A stretch of DNA of 64,000 nt from Cytophagales bacterium. GTDB taxonomy: Bacteria; Bacteroidota; Bacteroidia; Cytophagales; Cyclobacteriaceae. Under the pieces are notes generated by a model. It was not told the DNA's origin. It did no database searches and worked only from the letters and a program-made list of their open reading frames with translations. The DNA lies in NCBI GenBank assembly GCA_016124425.1, contig WGNT01000025.1, forward strand, positions 1 to 64,000, written 5' to 3'. The translations under genes were made by a program, and so were the position numbers. Below are positions 20,966 to 30,478 of the stretch, piece after piece. Each line of letters opens with the position of its first letter. Positions within the stretch are counted from its first letter, which is position 1.

Positions 20966-21006
20966 ACCCCCCAAGATTGGCCTTACAGCCACTTGGGGGT
21001 TTTTTA
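20966..21006 (+). terminator. intrinsic terminator after susCD locus C
   Basis: Stem cccccaag with cttggggg, loop of about 16 bases, followed by a run of T. It stands about 20 bp past the susD stop, before the convergent ligD gene. Confidence 0.85.
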
Positions 21007-21078
21007 TTTTAAGCCACACAGCATTCGGTGAACGTCACCCTATTACCCTGTTTCAATGCCTCTGAATATGTGTCACCC

Positions 21079-23499
21079 TTAGATGCCCTCCAGCTTATCC
21101 AACGCATCCTCTAAATTAATCCCGTCCCCCAACACCCCCAGAAATAGCTTTGGCTTGGACTTTATCCGGTCCGGCATGGTAAATAGGGTAAAGTCCCTCA
21201 TATCGAGACCAGCCTTTACCTCGTTCCATTCTAGCGGAGCCGAAACGGTGGCATCCGGCTTAGGCCGGACACAGTAGGGCGCAGCCAACGTCTGGCCTTT
21301 CCTATTCTGCAGATAGTCCAAATAAATCTTACCTTCCCGCTTGTTCTTGGTCCTCTCCAGTGTACACAGCGCCGGTAGCTTTTCCTCAATCAAATAACAA
21401 AGTAACTTGATAAAATCCCGAACGTCCTCATACCCATACTTCGCTCCGAAGGGAAGGTAAATATGCAATCCCTTTGAGCCCGATGTTTTACAGTAACCTT
21501 CTATTTTACCCACTTTTAATATGTCATATGCTGCCTGTGCCACTTCAATTACCTCCTCAAAGGTAGTTGTAGGAGATGGGTCCAAATCTATCACTCCATA
21601 ATCTGGATTTTCAAGCGACGAGACCGTAGAATTCCAGGGGTTGATCTCAATGCAACCCAGATTAGCCATGTAAAGCAGGCTGGCTTCATTCTGGCAAAGT
21701 AGGTATTCGATTTCCTTTTCAGAAGATGAGGAGTAAATCTGAATTGTCTCTATCCAATTTGGGAAAATGCCCGCAGTATCCTTGTGATAGAAACTTGGAG
21801 CGTCAATTCCATCCGGATGACGGTGCATATTCTGAGGCCTATCTTTTAAAAACGGTAGTATAACGTCTGAAACTGAGAGATAATAATCCAGCAGTTGAAA
21901 TTTGGTAATCCCTGAGTCTGGCCAGTAGACTTTTTCAAGATTCGAAATTGGAACTTCAAATCCACCTACTTCCAGCATGTCCGAGTTCGCTTTTCTATTT
22001 TTAGGGGCAGAGTCAACGAACTCTTCTGGCTCTATCTCCCTTGTTAATTTGTCGTTTCTTATACCCTTGTATGAAGGATGCCGCATAAGGCCACTTTTTG
22101 TCCAGTTGGCAAATTTTACCTCAACCACGAGCCTAGGTTCTAACCAATGTGGGGTTCTCCCCTTAAGATTGATTGTTTTGTCAAACGGTGACTTATCTTT
22201 CTTGAGCGACTTAAACTGTTCCCACAACTGCCTTTGCGTCCGATCGTCAAATCCGGTTCCACAATTCCCTACGTAGGCCAGTTTCCCGTTTTTGTAAACT
22301 CCTAGAATTAAGGATCCGAAAAATCTACCGTCTGATTCAGTGTATCCTGCTATCAATGCCTCTTGACTTTCTACTGCTTTGATTTTTAACCAATTCTCCG
22401 TTCTTCTGCCTACCTCATAGGTCGAAGTAGATTTTTTTGCCATTACTCCCTCCAACCCGGAAGATACGACCTGCTCGTAAAATGCATTTCCGAGACTCTC
22501 AATATGATCGCAATAATGAACGAGCGGTGTTCCTTCTATTACTTCTTGGATTAAACTTTTCCTCTCCAACAATGGCAAATGTGTTATATCGTGGCCATTC
22601 AGATACAAGATATCAAAAACATAATATCTCAGTTCCCCGTCCTGTGTCTCTGTATAATGCTGAAGCTTTTGAAAATCTGGCTTACCTTCTCCGTCCACAA
22701 TTACCACCTCTCCATCCAAAACCACTTCATGAGGTATAGTCGTAAGGTTTTTGTATAGGGCGCGAAAATGTTGCTTAAAAGATATCCCATTTCTGGAGTA
22801 AATTTCTGCTTTTCCGTTTTGAATATTTGTCAGAATCCGGTACCCGTCCCACTTTATTTCAAAAATCCAGCCTGCTTTGCTAAAAATTGATGTTGTCTTA
22901 CCTGCAAGCATAGGACTCACCATCTTATGAATATCCAACCCTGGAGGGTCAGTAGCGGTTTCCTCCTTGCTATCAAGCCATTCCTCAGCATCATAGGAAA
23001 GTCTTGTCGCGTATTCATCTTCTTTTTTGATCAACAACCACTGGTCATTCTTTTCCCCTCCACGGGTGTGCACCAACGCAAAAATACCAAGCAGCTTTGT
23101 CCCAAAAAATTCAAGTTTTAGGTCCCCCCTGATATATTGCTCAGACAAGTCCCCCTTGCTTCCCGGTGCTAGCCTGAACGTGCCTTCATCCCATATCACC
23201 ATGCTTCCAGCTCCGTAATTTCCTTTGGGAATAACTCCTTCAAAACTCAAATAGTCAATGGGGTGATCCTCGGTATGAATGGAGAGTCTTTTGTCTTTGG
23301 AATTCATGGAAGGGCCCTTTGGAACTGCCCAACTTTTAAGTACTCCCTCCATTTCCAATCTGAGATCATAGTGTAACCTTCTAGCTTTATGCCGTTGCAC
23401 TACAAATCTAAAACTGGAAGATTTTACTGGTAAGTCATTGCCAATAGGCTCTGGTGTGGTCGAAAAATCCCTTTTATCCGCATATTTCTTCAGTGACAT
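21079..23499 (-). CDS. ligD: DNA ligase D, multifunctional NHEJ enzyme
   Basis: An 806-residue NHEJ repair enzyme with three domains in the order phosphoesterase, ligase, primase-polymerase. Residues about 25-150 form the 3'-phosphoesterase (RHKARRLHYDLRLEMEGVLKSWAVPKGPS). Residues about 195-490 form the ATP-dependent ligase, with motif I EIKWDGYRIL carrying the nucleophilic lysine near residue 216, VVLDGEVV, and the GRRTENWLKIKA lysine motif. Residues about 515-806 form the AEP-type primase-polymerase (YWPDSGITKFQLLDYY, DYGVIDLDPSPTTTFEEV, TSGSKGLHIYLPF). It ends double-strand breaks together with Ku. Its ATG overlaps the Ku stop by one base (TAATG), so the two are translationally coupled. 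Confidence 0.95.
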   Translation of the reverse strand: MSLKKYADKRDFSTTPEPIGNDLPVKSSSFRFVVQRHKARRLHYDLRLEMEGVLKSWAVPKGPSMNSKDKRLSIHTEDHPIDYLSFEGVIPKGNYGAGSMVIWDEGTFRLAPGSKGDLSEQYIRGDLKLEFFGTKLLGIFALVHTRGGEKNDQWLLIKKEDEYATRLSYDAEEWLDSKEETATDPPGLDIHKMVSPMLAGKTTSIFSKAGWIFEIKWDGYRILTNIQNGKAEIYSRNGISFKQHFRALYKNLTTIPHEVVLDGEVVIVDGEGKPDFQKLQHYTETQDGELRYYVFDILYLNGHDITHLPLLERKSLIQEVIEGTPLVHYCDHIESLGNAFYEQVVSSGLEGVMAKKSTSTYEVGRRTENWLKIKAVESQEALIAGYTESDGRFFGSLILGVYKNGKLAYVGNCGTGFDDRTQRQLWEQFKSLKKDKSPFDKTINLKGRTPHWLEPRLVVEVKFANWTKSGLMRHPSYKGIRNDKLTREIEPEEFVDSAPKNRKANSDMLEVGGFEVPISNLEKVYWPDSGITKFQLLDYYLSVSDVILPFLKDRPQNMHRHPDGIDAPSFYHKDTAGIFPNWIETIQIYSSSSEKEIEYLLCQNEASLLYMANLGCIEINPWNSTVSSLENPDYGVIDLDPSPTTTFEEVIEVAQAAYDILKVGKIEGYCKTSGSKGLHIYLPFGAKYGYEDVRDFIKLLCYLIEEKLPALCTLERTKNKREGKIYLDYLQNRKGQTLAAPYCVRPKPDATVSAPLEWNEVKAGLDMRDFTLFTMPDRIKSKPKLFLGVLGDGINLEDALDKLEGI

Positions 23500-24269
23500 T
23501 AGGACGCTTTTTTCTTTTTCTCCAAACTGGCTTTCAATTGCGCCATCAAATCTTTGGCTGGCGTGGATTCCCTTTCAAATTTCGCTTTCTCCAATTTCTT
23601 ACCGCTCGATTTGGATTCGATAATCTTCATCAACTGATCATTATAGATATCCTTGTATTTGCCAAAATCAAATTTCTCGGTATACTGATCTATCAGCGAA
23701 AGGGCCATATCAACCTCCTTTTTGGATACCTTGGTTTTTGGCAAATTCAGTTCAGCACCATCTCTAATCTCATCCGAAAAACGAATGACGTTCAATACCA
23801 AGATGTCCTTGTAGACACCAATCAAACTCAGGTTTTCCTTTTGGCGCATAACGAAAGTGGCAAGTCCCATCTTTTTAGTTTTTTTCAAGGCGTCCCTTAA
23901 TAGGTTGTAGGATTTTCCACCTTCCTTCTGCGGCTCAAGAAAGTACGGCTTTTTAAAAAGTACATCAGCGACCTCTGCCTCCTCTACAAAAGCTTCAATG
24001 TCAAGCGTCTTACTTTTAACTATGTTGGCTTGTTCGAAATCTTCATCCTCAAGCACGATATAGCTGTCTCCCTTTTTAAAACCTTTCACAATATCTTTCC
24101 ATTCCACCTCCTTCCCTGTGTTCTCATTTACCCGCTTATACCTGATTCTAGCATGGTCATGACTATCCAGCATATCTAAGTCCAGCTTTCTGTCTTCGGA
24201 AGCAGAATACATTTTTATAGGAATCGTCACTAACCCAAAACTTATCGAACCGTTCCAAATAGATCTCAT
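23499..24269 (-). CDS. ku: Ku protein, NHEJ DNA-end binding
   Basis: A 256-residue bacterial Ku homodimer subunit that threads onto broken DNA ends and recruits LigD. It starts with MRSIWNGSISFGLVTIPIKMYSA, the canonical bacterial Ku N-terminus, and includes VEWKDIVKGFKKGDSYIVLEDEDFE and RDALKKTKKMGLATFVMRQKENL. The C-terminus carries the minimal LigD-interacting region and a lysine-rich tail (SLEKKKKAS) that may aid DNA binding. It is first gene of the two-gene ku-ligD operon. Confidence 0.96.
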   Translation of the reverse strand: MRSIWNGSISFGLVTIPIKMYSASEDRKLDLDMLDSHDHARIRYKRVNENTGKEVEWKDIVKGFKKGDSYIVLEDEDFEQANIVKSKTLDIEAFVEEAEVADVLFKKPYFLEPQKEGGKSYNLLRDALKKTKKMGLATFVMRQKENLSLIGVYKDILVLNVIRFSDEIRDGAELNLPKTKVSKKEVDMALSLIDQYTEKFDFGKYKDIYNDQLMKIIESKSSGKKLEKAKFERESTPAKDLMAQLKASLEKKKKAS

Positions 24270-24716
24270 AATACCGTTTTTTCACCTTTAATCGCTCATC
24301 TAGCGAGATATAGCGAAATCTATACCAATCCGAAAGTAACGCGTACATACGCTTTCTCTATAATTCCTACTATAGAAATCATTGAGAAAAAGAAACAGCT
24401 GTTGACGTAGCGGACACAAGTAGTCTCTAATGACTGCATATGGAGCATGGCGACGCTCTCCGAGGGTGATTGACTCGTTGTAATTTTACTGAACCGTCGG
24501 TGTACAAATACATGCAACTAGGTGGGAAAGAAAATACCGGATTTGAGGAAATGCAGTACGCCATAATTAAAATTTATGGTTACTTATATTTAAATTTCAT
24601 ATAAAAAACCAAATATGATATTATTATTTACTATTTTATTCATATTAATTAAATTAAGCAAGAACTGGTAAAAAAATTGATACTCCCAAACCAAGACATG
24701 TAAAACGAACTTGTTT
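24270..24716. other. divergent intergenic region before ku
   Basis: No gene seen. The part near 24540-24690 is strongly AT-rich and likely carries promoters for the leftward ku-ligD pair and the rightward small secreted protein. No exact TAnnTTTG element was found. Confidence 0.45.
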
Positions 24717-24929
24717 ATGAAAATGCACAAATTACTGATTGTTGGCGCTGCTTTTGTACTAATGCTCTCCTATGATACTAATTCGGTTTCGTTCAGCGAG
24801 GAGAATCAAACGATGTTCTATCAGTCTACAAGTACCGACACCATTGAGCGAACTTCCCGAGATAATCTATTAACCATCCCTACGAAGGAAAGCGAAAATA
24901 AGGAAACACATCGGAAGCCCTACTCCTAG
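24717..24929 (+). CDS. small exported protein of unknown function
   Basis: A 70-residue protein from ATG (MKMHKLLIVGAAFVLMLSYDT); a TTG two codons upstream is also open. The first 20 residues form a signal-like hydrophobic segment without a lipobox cysteine. The rest is polar and rich in Ser, Thr and Glu (FSEENQTMFYQSTSTDTIERT). No family is recognised. It lies about 100 bp before the GH13 gene on the same strand. The signal-like leader and polar mature part favour a real gene, but this is not certain. Confidence 0.4.
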   Translation: MKMHKLLIVGAAFVLMLSYDTNSVSFSEENQTMFYQSTSTDTIERTSRDNLLTIPTKESENKETHRKPYS

Positions 24930-25036
24930 CAGGAAGTCCCTCACTTTTTAGATTGTCCATCTATGTCTTCGCATTTTACTGTTCTTACCCAACACCTGAC
25001 CTTCTTTAAATTATAAATAGGACGCTTTATTACTTT

Positions 25037-26830
25037 ATGAAAAAATCAAAATACCCCGGTATGGGAGCTGTAGTAACACCTGAGGGGGTTACATTCCGAG
25101 TTTGGGCTCCCAACGCCTCTAAGCTATTTGTGTCCGGCAACTTCAATGATTGGAATGAAGAAAAATGTCCGCTCGTGCACGAAGAAAACGGCTATTGGAG
25201 TTGTCACAGTGCTGAAGCGCAACCTGGAGACGAATACAAATTTATCATCCACACCGGAGAGACCGTATTACAGAAGATTGACCCATATGCTAAAAAGATG
25301 GTACACAGTAACGGCAACGCCGTAATAATTGACCTGTCTAAAGATTGGAAAGACCATGAATTCCGCCCAGCCCCGCTGAACGAATGGGTCATTTATGAAC
25401 TGCACATTGGTACTTTCAACAGAGAAGGCGTCGACGATGGGGCCGTGGGGACGTTTCAAACCGCAGCTAAAAAGTTAGATTATCTAAAGGCCCTGGGAAT
25501 CAACGTGATCGAATTGATGCCTGTCGCTGAATTTCCTGCCGACAGGTCTTGGGGATACAATCCCTCCCACCCTTTTGCGGTAGAAACGTCGTATGGAGGA
25601 CCTGAGGGGTTAATGCATTTTGTTTATGAAGCTCATATCCGTGGAATAGCCGTAATTCTGGATGTTGTATACAATCATTTTGGACCGGATGATTTGGATC
25701 TTTGGCAATTTGATGGATGGGAAGAAGGTGGTCTGGGAGGTATTTATTTCTACAATGACTACCGTGCAAAAACACCATGGGGGGACACCCGGCCGGACTT
25801 CGGACGTCCTGAGGTGCGGAATTACCTGCGGGACAATGCGATGCTCTGGTTAGAAACCTATCAGCTAGACGGATTACGTCTAGACGCTACAGCTATTATC
25901 AGGCTGGTGAATCACGAAGAAGGAGGAAGCGGCGATCCCTTGGAAGAAGGGGTTGTTTTTCTCAAGGATTTGAATACCGAAATCAGGGAGCGCTTTCCTT
26001 ATAAGGTGTTGATTGCGGAAGATCTGAAAACCGATGCGAGCGTTACCGCACCTGTAGATGAAGGTGGTCTTGGATTCCATTGCCAGTGGGGAAATGGCTT
26101 TGCACATACTATAAAGGAAATTCTCGTCGAACAGGAAGATGCAAACAGAAGGTTCCAGTCCTTACTTGATGTTTTGTTCAGAAAATTCAACAACGATGCC
26201 TTTCAGAAGGTCATCTTTAGCGAATCCCACGACGAGGTGTCGGAGAAGTTTTCACGGTTACCAGATCAGATTCAACCGGGAGATGCCGAAGGTGAATTTG
26301 CCAAGAAGAAATCGACATTGGGTGCGTTAACCTTACTAACTGCTCCCGGAATACCAATGCTCTTTCAGGGACAGGAATTCCTCACCTACGAATACTTTGG
26401 TGATGAGTCTCCTTTGGACTGGCAAAGAAGTGAAACGTTTGGCGGTATCGTACAGATGTATCGAGACTTGATTCACCTACGAAAATCACTTGACGGTGCC
26501 ACCCGCGGATTAAATGGACAACAAGCGGAGCTATTTCACCGAAATGATGAAGGCCTAGTGCTCTCATATTCCCGCTTTCATGACGACGACCTTGAAAACA
26601 TCGTTGTTGTGATCCTGAATTTCTCACATGAAACAAAATATGGCTATAGGATTGGCATCCCGCACGGCGGAAACTGGAAGGTTGTGTTTAACAGTGGGTG
26701 GAATGGCTATGATACCGATTTCTCACAGGTAGAATTGTTTAGTGTTGACGCTATGGAAGGAACGGACGGCCATCCCTTCTCCATAATGGTAGACATCCCC
26801 TCCTATGGCGGGCTGATTCTATCAAGATGA
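25037..26830 (+). CDS. GH13 family glycosidase/branching enzyme with CBM48
   Basis: A 597-residue cytoplasmic enzyme (no signal peptide) of the alpha-amylase superfamily. Residues 8-100 form a CBM48/E-set domain (TFRVWAPNASKLFVSGNFNDWN). The catalytic barrel shows region I DVVYNHFG, region II DGLRLDATA (nucleophile Asp), region III LIAEDL (acid Glu) and region IV SESHDEV. This pattern suits 1,4-alpha-glucan branching enzymes or relatives such as maltooligosyl-trehalose hydrolase; I cannot separate these by eye. It probably works on glycogen- or trehalose-type glucans. The stop overlaps the topoisomerase start as ATGA, so the two are coupled, an odd functional pairing seen in stress-gene clusters. 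Confidence 0.85.
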   Translation: MKKSKYPGMGAVVTPEGVTFRVWAPNASKLFVSGNFNDWNEEKCPLVHEENGYWSCHSAEAQPGDEYKFIIHTGETVLQKIDPYAKKMVHSNGNAVIIDLSKDWKDHEFRPAPLNEWVIYELHIGTFNREGVDDGAVGTFQTAAKKLDYLKALGINVIELMPVAEFPADRSWGYNPSHPFAVETSYGGPEGLMHFVYEAHIRGIAVILDVVYNHFGPDDLDLWQFDGWEEGGLGGIYFYNDYRAKTPWGDTRPDFGRPEVRNYLRDNAMLWLETYQLDGLRLDATAIIRLVNHEEGGSGDPLEEGVVFLKDLNTEIRERFPYKVLIAEDLKTDASVTAPVDEGGLGFHCQWGNGFAHTIKEILVEQEDANRRFQSLLDVLFRKFNNDAFQKVIFSESHDEVSEKFSRLPDQIQPGDAEGEFAKKKSTLGALTLLTAPGIPMLFQGQEFLTYEYFGDESPLDWQRSETFGGIVQMYRDLIHLRKSLDGATRGLNGQQAELFHRNDEGLVLSYSRFHDDDLENIVVVILNFSHETKYGYRIGIPHGGNWKVVFNSGWNGYDTDFSQVELFSVDAMEGTDGHPFSIMVDIPSYGGLILSR

Positions 26831-27825
26831 ATTCATCCATTCAACATTCCGGGGAAGATTCGCTATGCCTACAGCGTCGAAAACGGGGAAAAGGTTTCAC
26901 CTATCTGGATGAGGACGGGCAAAAGCTGACATCGAAAAAAACGCTAAACCGGATTAAAAAACTGGTCATTCCGCCTATGTGGATAGATGTCACGATATGT
27001 AAGTTTGAAAACGGGCATATTCAAGCAACTGGCCGAGACCTTAAGGGGCGAAAGCAATACATCTACCACACAGAATGGGAAAGGCTTAGACAAGAGGAAA
27101 AATTCTCCCGAATGGCCACCTTCGGGAAAAAGTTACCTAAACTGCGTAAACAGGTTGCCAAAGATCTCCGGAAACGAAGGTGGGTGCGGGAAAAGGTCCT
27201 TGCCCTGATGGTAGAAATACTCGATGAGACCGGTATCCGAATCGGGAATAAGGTTTACGAAAAAACCAATCAAACGTATGGACTGTCCACCCTCCGAAAA
27301 AAACACCTTCAGATCTCGGGGGAAAAGCTTCTTTTAAAATACAAAGGTAAAAGTAACAAAGAGCGGGAAGTATCCATAGAGGACGATATCCTCGCGAAGC
27401 ACATTAAAAACGTATCTCAAATACCTGGATATGAATTATTTAAGTATCAGGATGAAAACGGAAAATCCCATAGTTTGGACAGCCATGATGTACAAGAGTA
27501 CGTCAAAGAAATCATAGGAAGCGACTTTTCATGCAAAGACTTCCGAACCTGGGTCGGTAGCCGACTCGCTATCGAACTCCTACCTGCTGCAAAAGAACTT
27601 AAAGAGACACATCCTCGTAAAAAACTCGAACCGACGCTGATTAAGCTGGTGTCGGAAGAACTTGGGAACACCCCGGCCATTTGCAAGGGGTACTATGTCC
27701 ATCCATTAATTCTTAATAAGATGGAAGCAGGAGACATTCCTGAAAAAAACCCATTTCGGGAAACCAAATCCCCAACCGCGCTTACTGCTGCGGAAAAGCT
27801 TCTCCTGAAGTTGCTCGAAGAATAA
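26827..27825 (+). CDS. DNA topoisomerase IB (bacterial, poxvirus-like)
   Basis: A 332-residue type IB topoisomerase that relaxes supercoils through a 3'-phosphotyrosyl intermediate. The N-terminal domain has KGFTYLDEDG and IPPMWIDVTICKFENGHIQATGRDLKGRKQYIYH. The catalytic part includes RKRRWVREKVLALMVEILDETGIRIGNKVY (first catalytic Arg), a KYKGKSNKE lysine loop, KDFRTWVGS, and GNTPAICKGYYVHP, where Tyr290 is the expected nucleophile. It overlaps the upstream GH13 gene by four bases and lies close to ku-ligD, consistent with a DNA-maintenance and stress block. Confidence 0.93.
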   Translation: MNSSIQHSGEDSLCLQRRKRGKGFTYLDEDGQKLTSKKTLNRIKKLVIPPMWIDVTICKFENGHIQATGRDLKGRKQYIYHTEWERLRQEEKFSRMATFGKKLPKLRKQVAKDLRKRRWVREKVLALMVEILDETGIRIGNKVYEKTNQTYGLSTLRKKHLQISGEKLLLKYKGKSNKEREVSIEDDILAKHIKNVSQIPGYELFKYQDENGKSHSLDSHDVQEYVKEIIGSDFSCKDFRTWVGSRLAIELLPAAKELKETHPRKKLEPTLIKLVSEELGNTPAICKGYYVHPLILNKMEAGDIPEKNPFRETKSPTALTAAEKLLLKLLEE

Positions 27826-28009
27826 CGTACGCCATTGTGCTGCGAACTTTTCGGTGATTTTCTATCCCATATAGAAACACCACATCCCCCTTTGGAACAG
27901 CGATTGTACGCAAACCAAACCAACTAAAGTCACGGTTCATTGTGTAGAAGCACAAAATCGGGCACATTTTTTAATCACTGAACGAATGTAAACAAAAAAA
28001 TAACCGCAG

Positions 28010-30139
28010 ATGGAAAATTCATTCAACGCTGAAAACAAAAAATTAAAGGACCTGGAGAAAAATCATTTGGCTGATGAAAAAGGTGCCATGACTACTGACC
28101 AAGGTGTCAAAATAAACGACGATCACAACAGCTTGAAAGCCGGAGACCGCGGACCATCTTTATTAGAAGATTTTATATTAAGGGAGAAGATCACACATTT
28201 TGATCATGAACGGATACCGGAGCGTATTGTACATGCCAGAGGATCTGCCGCTCACGGCGTTTTCAAGCTAACCACTTCTTTGGCAGGACATACAAAAGCG
28301 AAGCTTTTTACTGAAGTGGGAAAGGAGGTACCTGTATTTGCCCGATTCTCCACCGTGGCCGGTTCTAAAGGCAGTACGGACCTCGCTCGGGATGTACGGG
28401 GTTTTGCGGTGAAATTTTACACAGAAGAGGGAAATTATGATTTAGTCGGGAACAATATCCCGGTCTTTTTTATTCAGGATTCCATGAATTTCCCGGATCT
28501 CGTTCACGCAGTAAAACCTGAACCGCATAACGAAATACCCCAAGCGGCGTCTGCCCATGATACCTTTTGGGATTTTATCTCCCTAATGCCTGAAAGCATG
28601 CACATGATTATGTGGACCATGAGTGACAGGGCCATCCCTAGAAGCTTTCGGATGATGGAGGGTTTCGGTGTGCATACGTTTAGGTTTATCAATGAGCAAA
28701 ATAAATCGACGTTCGTAAAGTTTCATTGGAAGCCAAAATTAGGCGTGCATTCGGTGATGTGGGATGAGGCCCAGAAAATTTCCGGAAAGGATCCTGATTT
28801 CCATAAGAGGGACCTTTGGAATGCGATAGAGTCGGGAGATTTTCCCGAATGGGAGCTCGGCGTACAGCTTGTCCCGGAAGAAGATGAGCATAAATTTGAT
28901 TTTGACCTCCTAGATGCCACCAAACTCATTCCCGAATCAGAAGTGCCGGTACAGCTCGTGGGAACGCTCACGTTGAACAAAAACCCCGACAATTTCTTTG
29001 CTGAGACAGAGCAGGTTGCGTTTCATCCAGGGCATTTGCTACCGGGGATTGACTTTACAAACGATCCCTTACTACAAGGAAGGCTCTTTAGCTATACCGA
29101 TACACAGCTAAGTCGGCTTGGAAGCCCCAACTTTCACGAAATTCCAATCAACAGATCTGTAAATCCTGTACGAAACAATCAGCGGGATGCGCATATGCGC
29201 ATGCAGATAAACAAAGGCGCATCAAGCTACCATCCCAATACCATCGGTGGAGGCTGTCCTTATCAAGCGATGATGCAAGATGGCGGATTCCACAGCTACG
29301 AAGAACGCATAGATGGCAAAAAAATCAGAACGCGTTCTTCCTCCTTTATGGATCACTTTAGTCAGGCGAGGCTTTTTTACAATAGTCAGACCAAAACGGA
29401 GCAACAACACATGATTAATGCGCTGCAATTTGAGCTCTCCAAGGTGAAGCGCGCGCACATCCGCGAAAATATGATCAATCAGCTAACGAACGTAAGCCTA
29501 GACTTAGCCAAAGAAGTGGCGCAGGTCTTGGGCGTAGAGTTACCCAATTCTCCCGTCGCACCTGTCAATGAGAGCAAACCGGCAGACGCTGATGATGCGC
29601 ACTATGCCTCTGTCGTGAGAGATCCCAGAACGACAACGGATGATGCCTTAAGTATCATTAAGAATGTAAAAAATGCTGATAAATCCAGAAAAATTGGATT
29701 TATTTCTACCGGTGCCTACAGTTCTGACAGACTAAAGTCAATTACTGAAAAAGTAGAAATGGCCGGGTCTAAACTAATGGTGGTTGCACCAACATTGGGT
29801 AACATCAGGAACAGCGAGGGCCATAAGGTGAAGGTCGATGAAACGCTATTCAATACCGCCTCTGTCCTCTATGACGCGATTATTGTCGGAGATGAAGCCA
29901 AGTCAAGCGAAGAAATTCTCGCCAATTCAAAGGTGAAAGAATTCGTCATGGATGCCTTCAACCATTGCAAACCCATATTGGTACTAAGCGACGCAACTAC
30001 TTTTATAGATGAACTCGGACTTCCCTGCTGTAGAGAATCCATGAAAAGTGCGGCGGAACTATACATAGATACCGATACGGATACCTTTATGGCATCGCTG
30101 CGGAAACACCGGCATTGGGAAAGAGAAGAACTTTCCTAA
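28010..30139 (+). CDS. katE: large-subunit (HPII/KatE type) monofunctional catalase
   Basis: A 709-residue clade 2 catalase that dismutates hydrogen peroxide. The heme pocket shows [15 protein letters not shown] with the catalytic His at residue 82, [37 protein letters not shown], and the proximal heme ligand RLFSYTDTQ with Tyr at 362. Residues from about 560 on form the extra C-terminal class I amidotransferase/DJ-1-like domain ([36 protein letters not shown]) that defines the large-subunit group. No signal peptide. It is probably a single-gene transcript, induced in stationary phase or stress in other bacteria. Confidence 0.96.
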   Translation: MENSFNAENKKLKDLEKNHLADEKGAMTTDQGVKINDDHNSLKAGDRGPSLLEDFILREKITHFDHERIPERIVHARGSAAHGVFKLTTSLAGHTKAKLFTEVGKEVPVFARFSTVAGSKGSTDLARDVRGFAVKFYTEEGNYDLVGNNIPVFFIQDSMNFPDLVHAVKPEPHNEIPQAASAHDTFWDFISLMPESMHMIMWTMSDRAIPRSFRMMEGFGVHTFRFINEQNKSTFVKFHWKPKLGVHSVMWDEAQKISGKDPDFHKRDLWNAIESGDFPEWELGVQLVPEEDEHKFDFDLLDATKLIPESEVPVQLVGTLTLNKNPDNFFAETEQVAFHPGHLLPGIDFTNDPLLQGRLFSYTDTQLSRLGSPNFHEIPINRSVNPVRNNQRDAHMRMQINKGASSYHPNTIGGGCPYQAMMQDGGFHSYEERIDGKKIRTRSSSFMDHFSQARLFYNSQTKTEQQHMINALQFELSKVKRAHIRENMINQLTNVSLDLAKEVAQVLGVELPNSPVAPVNESKPADADDAHYASVVRDPRTTTDDALSIIKNVKNADKSRKIGFISTGAYSSDRLKSITEKVEMAGSKLMVVAPTLGNIRNSEGHKVKVDETLFNTASVLYDAIIVGDEAKSSEEILANSKVKEFVMDAFNHCKPILVLSDATTFIDELGLPCCRESMKSAAELYIDTDTDTFMASLRKHRHWEREELS

Positions 30140-30175
30140 ACAACAGCCAGCTAGCTCGTTTATTAGTTAAAATAG

Positions 30176-30212
30176 GCCCACTTGCAGTTCCGATGCGGGT
30201 GGGCATTTTTTT
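30176..30212 (+). terminator. intrinsic terminator of katE
   Basis: Eleven-pair stem (gcccacttgca with tgcgggtgggc, including two G-U pairs), seven-base loop, followed by attttttt. It lies about 36 bp after the catalase stop. Confidence 0.9.
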
Positions 30213-30420
30213 CTCGCTGCTTTCTTCCAAATGACACATCTAAGCGCACCAACACAGGCTCAGATTACACCGTTTTCTGCTTGGGAAATTATATCCCAGC
30301 GAGTCAGAAATTGAGAAAAATAATACCCAACAAAAGCTTAAAAAGTTTTATAAATAACATTATATTTATATTTATTCATTTTTTATTTATTTTATTATTT
30401 ATTTCGTTGTAAAAATCACC

Positions 30421-30428
30421 TAATTTTG
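30421..30428 (+). promoter_or_regulatory. Bacteroidota -7 promoter element before the sbnA-like operon
   Basis: TAATTTTG matches the TAnnTTTG consensus exactly and would place the transcription start about 45 bases before the first ATG. A clear TTG at the usual 19-21 bp spacing is missing; the upstream sequence is A/T only. Inferred from consensus alone. Confidence 0.4.
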
Positions 30429-30478
30429 ATTTGGTACCCTTCTTGTCCATTTAAAAGTAATCAACATCACGAGCATTT

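Larger units (their letters stand above)
30140..30478. other. intergenic region katE to sbnA-like operon
   Basis: Contains the katE terminator (see 30176-30212) and a very AT-rich leader from about 30330 to 30410, followed by the -7-type promoter element before the next operon. No gene was seen. Confidence 0.6.

Noticed and set aside
23454..23900. 148-codon plus-strand open frame within ku
   Set aside because: Antisense to Ku, Phe/Leu-rich mirror of lysine-rich codons.
25037..26830. Naming the GH13 enzyme glgB or treZ
   Set aside because: Motifs fit more than one GH13 subfamily; without alignment the choice would be a guess.
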